Source: Flavobacteriales bacterium (GTDB taxonomy: Bacteria; Bacteroidota; Bacteroidia; Flavobacteriales_F; PHOS-HE28). From it: DNA of 64,000 nt. This document shows, one piece after another, positions 60,875 to 64,000 of the stretch. The translations under genes were made by a program, and so were the position numbers. Below the pieces are notes generated by a model that was not told the origin of the DNA, made no database searches, and saw only the letters and a program-made list of their open reading frames with translations. Position 1 is the stretch's first letter. Each line of letters opens with the position of its first letter. Location of the stretch: NCBI GenBank assembly GCA_016704485.1, contig JADJAA010000001.1:806001-870000 (forward strand), given 5' to 3'.

Positions 60875-61840
60875 ATGAAAGCCATTGTATGTTATCGTTA
60901 CGGACCACCCGAGGACCTGCTCTACAAAGAGGTGCCTGAGCCTGTTGCAAAGGAACATGAGGTTCTTGTGCGCGTGCATGCCACATCGGTGAACGACTAT
61001 GATTGGAGCTGGGTGCGCGGCAGGCCGTTGATCTATCGGTTGCTGTTCGGGTTATTCAAACCAAAACATCCAATACCGGGAATGGAGCTATCCGGCACTG
61101 TTGTCAAATGTGGCACGAACGCGAACCGTTTCAAAATTGGTGATGCGGTACATGGCGACATCTCCGCAAAAGGGTTCGGGAGCTTTGCAGAGATGCTGGC
61201 GATCCATGAAGAAGCGCTCGTGCATAAGCCTGCGGATATGTCCTTCGTCGATGCCGCTGCCATTCCGCATGCGGCGTTGCTGGCCTATCAAGCACTGATC
61301 GGGATCGGCAAGATGCAACGCGGTCAACGGGTCTTGATCAACGGTGCTGGAGGTGGTGTTGGATCGTTCGCGGTGCAACTGGCCAAGAGCTATGGAGCAA
61401 CCGTTACGGGTGTTGATTCCGCTGCAAAAGGATCGGCACTTCTTGCACAAGGGTACCACCACGTAGTGGACTATGCACGAACGGACTTTACCCGAACAGG
61501 TGAACGGTACGACCTGATACTTGATTGCAAAAGCACCCGCTCCCCTGCCGACTGTGCCCGCGCTTTAGCGCCCGGTGGACAGTACGTTACCATCGGAGGG
61601 GATCTAACGCGAATGCTGCAGTTGCTAATTGCACGACTCTTTGGAAAACGCCAATTGCATATCCTGGCATTGCGATCGAATGATGGACTGGAGCATATCC
61701 ATGCACTGTATTCGGCCGGAAAATTGAAACCCGTGATCGATGGGCCTTATCCGTTAGAGCATGCCGCGCAACAGATCCGCCGTTTCGGCGAAGGGAAACA
61801 TGTTGGGAAGGTTGTGCTTCTACCAACAGGTCAACGTTAG
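60875..61840 (+). CDS. NAD(P)-dependent alcohol dehydrogenase (MDR superfamily, quinone-reductase-like)
   Basis: 321 aa from the ATG at 60875 (MKAIVCYRYGPPEDLLYKEV). The catalytic-domain signature PIPGMELSGTVVKCG, the linker ALLAYQALIGIGKMQRGQRVLINGAGGGVGSFAVQLAKSYG with the GxGxxG NADPH loop, and GKHVGKVVLL at the end are standard for zinc-free MDR enzymes of the quinone oxidoreductase type; no structural Cys cluster is visible. Confidence 0.9.
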   Translation: MKAIVCYRYGPPEDLLYKEVPEPVAKEHEVLVRVHATSVNDYDWSWVRGRPLIYRLLFGLFKPKHPIPGMELSGTVVKCGTNANRFKIGDAVHGDISAKGFGSFAEMLAIHEEALVHKPADMSFVDAAAIPHAALLAYQALIGIGKMQRGQRVLINGAGGGVGSFAVQLAKSYGATVTGVDSAAKGSALLAQGYHHVVDYARTDFTRTGERYDLILDCKSTRSPADCARALAPGGQYVTIGGDLTRMLQLLIARLFGKRQLHILALRSNDGLEHIHALYSAGKLKPVIDGPYPLEHAAQQIRRFGEGKHVGKVVLLPTGQR

Positions 61841-61979
61841 CGCGCAGAGCCTGCCCTACCTGTAGCTCGCAGGTCTCGAAGCGAAGATCACTATGCGGGT
61901 CCATGATCACGCAGTTCATTACCACGACCACGACGTCGCACACGTTCACTTCTACAAGAGCGCTCGTATCGATCCTTCG

Positions 61980-63431
61980 CTATCTCAACATCCCGAAGAA
62001 GATCGTCAACAACACGATCCCGATAAGATCCATCCACACACCGGCCTTAACCATTTCGCGCACCGGAATGCGACCGCTGGCGAAGATGATGGCCTGCATG
62101 GGCGAGGCCACGGGCAAAGCAAAACCTAAAGTTGCCGCGAGTGTTGCGGGGATCAATAACCAATGTGGATCCATGCCCCAAACGGTTGCGCTTTCCGCGA
62201 GGATGGGTAACGTAAGACTGGCCGTTGCCGTGTTGCTGCCGAGTTCGCTCATTAAACAGACCACCGAACTTACCGTCGCAATGAGTGCGGTCGGGTGCAA
62301 GGAATTGTAGTCGTTCAGCGCTGTTACCATGATGTGGGCCAGACCGGTTTTCTCCAAGCCCGATGCGATCGCAAAACCGCCACCGAACAAGAGGAGTATA
62401 CCCCACGGAAGTTTCTGTTCCGCAATGTCCCACGTCATCAGTGGGCCCTTTGTTCTGGTCATTTCCGCGGATGGCATGGGTGCTTGAATGAGGAACAAAA
62501 GGATGGCCGCAGCGATCGCGATCGCACCATCGTTCAACGCTGTGAGCTGGAATTTTTCACGCCAACCCATTACGTTTACCGTATCTGAAAAAGAGATACC
62601 ATCGCCCGTTACCCAGAGCAGTGCGACCAGCGCGAAAAGAATGCCTGCTTTTGCCTCGGCATTGGTCATTCTTCCCATGGAGCCCAAGCCTTCTTTTACT
62701 CGAGCAACTTCAATGATGCGGTGCGTGGGAACGCGAAATACGATACGCGTTATCAACAACCATGCGAACGCCATATAGATCAACGCAAAAGGTATTCCGA
62801 AGGACATCCATTGTCCGAAACCGATCGGTGGCCGTTCCGGCCACATGGTCCTTGAGATCTCCAGGAATATCAAATTCGGTGGTGTTCCAACGGGTGTGGC
62901 CATGCCACCGATAGTTGCTCCATAAGAGACAGCCAACAACAACGGTACGGTGAGTTTCTTGCGTGCTTCCAGCGAGCCATCCCCATCCAACAAACTGAGT
63001 GCGATCGGCAACATCAACAACACACAACTGGTGCTGTTCATCCACATGCTGATCAATGCACTGGCGAGCATGATGCCAGCGACCAACCGAGGGCCGGTGC
63101 TCCCTACAAGCGATACGATGTGCAACGCGATACGCCGATGCAGACCAGTACGTTCAATGGCCAAGGCGAGCAAGAATCCACCCAGAAAAAGATAGATGAT
63201 CTCTTTGCCGTAATTCGCTGTAGTACCCGCCATGCTGTCGATGCCGAACAACGGGAAAAGCACCATCGGCAATACCGATGTTACGGCCAACGGTACGGCT
63301 TCGCTGATCCACCACACGGCCATCCACGCAACGATGCCCGCCATGGCCGCCGGTGCAGTGCCGTTTTCGTGCATGGTCCAATACACCAGCAGTGCAGTGA
63401 GTGGTCCGGCGAGTTGGAGGAAGCGACGCAT
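61980..63431 (-). CDS. SLC13/DASS family sodium-coupled anion symporter
   Basis: 483 aa, about eleven helices. Family motifs: FLGGFLLALAIERTGLHRRIA, SMWMNSTSCVLLMLPIALSLL (the SNT-like site), GATIGGMATPVGTPPNLIFL and SELGSNTATASLTLPILAESA (the second N-T site). It transports dicarboxylates, citrate or sulfate with sodium; the exact anion is not clear. Confidence 0.9.
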   Translation of the reverse strand: MRRFLQLAGPLTALLVYWTMHENGTAPAAMAGIVAWMAVWWISEAVPLAVTSVLPMVLFPLFGIDSMAGTTANYGKEIIYLFLGGFLLALAIERTGLHRRIALHIVSLVGSTGPRLVAGIMLASALISMWMNSTSCVLLMLPIALSLLDGDGSLEARKKLTVPLLLAVSYGATIGGMATPVGTPPNLIFLEISRTMWPERPPIGFGQWMSFGIPFALIYMAFAWLLITRIVFRVPTHRIIEVARVKEGLGSMGRMTNAEAKAGILFALVALLWVTGDGISFSDTVNVMGWREKFQLTALNDGAIAIAAAILLFLIQAPMPSAEMTRTKGPLMTWDIAEQKLPWGILLLFGGGFAIASGLEKTGLAHIMVTALNDYNSLHPTALIATVSSVVCLMSELGSNTATASLTLPILAESATVWGMDPHWLLIPATLAATLGFALPVASPMQAIIFASGRIPVREMVKAGVWMDLIGIVLLTIFFGMLR

Positions 63432-63434
63432 AAT

Positions 63435-63484
63435 TAAATGTAGAATGTAGAATGTAGAATTATCGCGCCTGCATGGCCGAAGAA
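63435..63484 (+). repeat. Short-period intergenic repeat, second copy
   Basis: Three AATGTAG units followed by AATTATCGCGCCTGCATGGC, matching the tail of the repeat at 7196-7259. Confidence 0.6.
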
Positions 63485-63553
63485 GATCTAACCGTTAATG
63501 GACGTTCATTAACGTGAATGAACTTTGGACTGCATGGTAGTTCGTTCCACTTT

Positions 63554-63898
63554 TTATGATCGCTTTGGAGTAACCATGAACAAGACCGTCAAGGAAACAA
63601 CGGCGATCAGTAATCCGAGGAACTCGCGCACTACTTCCACGTGAATATCCGTGGCTTTCATTTCGCCGGTGATGGAGGGCATGCCGAGCTGGAACCAGTC
63701 GATCATGCCCGGGGTCATGGTACACATCCAAATGAAAAGGATGGCGGCTACTGTGCCGATGACGCTCCGTTGCGACTTGCCGAAAGCAGCGATCACGAAG
63801 AGCGCTGAAGTAATGGTATAGGCGGCGACCCAGATGATCGGGTCGGGGTCGTTCAAGTTCAAATAGGCGAAGGCTGCGAAACACAAAGCAAAGAACAA
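63554..63898 (-). CDS. TMEM220-like transmembrane protein, start shifted by an A7 tract
   Basis: 114 aa in the open frame: four helices (FFALCFAAFAYLNLND, IIWVAAYTITSALFVIAAFG, VIGTVAAILFIWMCTM, REFLGLLIAVVSLTVLFMV), with N-L-N-D-P-D-P of the TMEM220 family. An ATG at 63917 followed by seven A is one base out of frame; with six A the protein would begin MKKAVFLFFALCFAAFAYL. The present frame can only use a TTG start. Function unknown. Confidence 0.72.
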   Translation of the reverse strand: MFFALCFAAFAYLNLNDPDPIIWVAAYTITSALFVIAAFGKSQRSVIGTVAAILFIWMCTMTPGMIDWFQLGMPSITGEMKATDIHVEVVREFLGLLIAVVSLTVLFMVTPKRS

Positions 63899-63941
63899 GA
63901 AGACGGCTTTTTTTCATGGTGCGAAGTGGTGTTCGTGACGA

Positions 63942-64000
63942 TCAGAATTCGATGCGGTAACTCACGTTCGGAATAAGTCCCAATTGGTATTTGGTCACCA
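63942..64000 (-). CDS. C-terminus of an outer-membrane beta-barrel protein, partial
   Basis: The minus strand at the right edge reads VTKYQLGLIPNVSYRIEF-stop, a terminal beta strand ending in Phe. This is the usual end of outer-membrane barrels, including TonB-dependent receptors. The rest lies outside the window. Confidence 0.6.
   Translation of the reverse strand, partial: VTKYQLGLIPNVSYRIEF

Noticed and set aside
1..64000. tRNA, rRNA, riboswitch or integrase genes
   Set aside because: I looked for them in all gaps, especially at the defence-island edges, and found none that I can support.

Overview
The window looks like a chromosome segment of an uncultured Bacteroidota, most likely a Flavobacteriales-type organism. 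The reasons are several secreted proteins ending in type IX secretion (T9SS) sorting domains, a LytS/LytTR-type two-component pair, a Bacteroidota-style promoter (TTG about 20 bp before TAnnTTTG) ahead of the OsmC gene, and weak or absent Shine-Dalgarno sequences. I see no tRNA, rRNA or CRISPR array. At least four genes look broken by a single-base shift but are otherwise intact (porin leader, feoB, a TMEM220-like gene, a lipoprotein), so some may be assembly errors in a long-read genome.

Layout. 1-7.1 kb: mscS, sensor kinase and response regulator run on the minus strand, followed by a two-gene restriction-modification pair and an ECF sigma factor coupled to a membrane-anchored DUF2807 protein. 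7.2-20.5 kb: an orphan T9SS domain remnant, a Na/Pi cotransporter divergent from a porin, a MITE-like element (10.73-10.99 kb), small redox and cupin genes, then several large secreted T9SS cargo proteins and a secreted metallopeptidase-like protein.

20.97-34.0 kb is a phage-defence island made of two convergent operons. The minus operon has DUF4007 protein, AAA ATPase and DndC-like PAPS-reductase-family enzyme in the order of the single-strand phosphorothioation genes sspB-sspC-sspD, followed by a GIY-YIG nuclease and a DGQHR (DndB-like) protein. The plus operon has a PLD-helicase, a 72-aa protein, an SMC/DndD-like ATPase with one CxxC and a 163-aa protein; it is probably the restriction arm. 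No cysteine desulfurase (SspA) is in the window.

34.1-41 kb: two near-identical copies of a small gene flank an adenylate cyclase and a T9SS protein. They are followed by 1.2 kb without a normal gene that holds 18 diverged units of a 42-bp repeat, most with TGATCA at exactly the same phase. I consider this array and the defence island the two most interesting objects here.

41-49.5 kb: small, mostly minus-strand single genes (CDF transporter, inorganic pyrophosphatase, DUF3703, rifampin ADP-ribosyltransferase, GH39-like glycosidase, DUF486 protein). Most gaps between them carry a nested-palindrome repeat of about 94 bp that I did not see elsewhere in the window; one copy is bounded by 27-bp direct repeats, which suggests mobility. 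50-64 kb: a Spy-like protein, an EEP phosphatase, a BOF-like protein, a BrkB family protein, the feoA-feoB-Cys-rich iron operon (feoB frameshifted), an outer-membrane protein with a decayed partial paralogue nearby, an MDR dehydrogenase, a SLC13 transporter, a TMEM220-like protein and the C-terminus of a beta-barrel protein.
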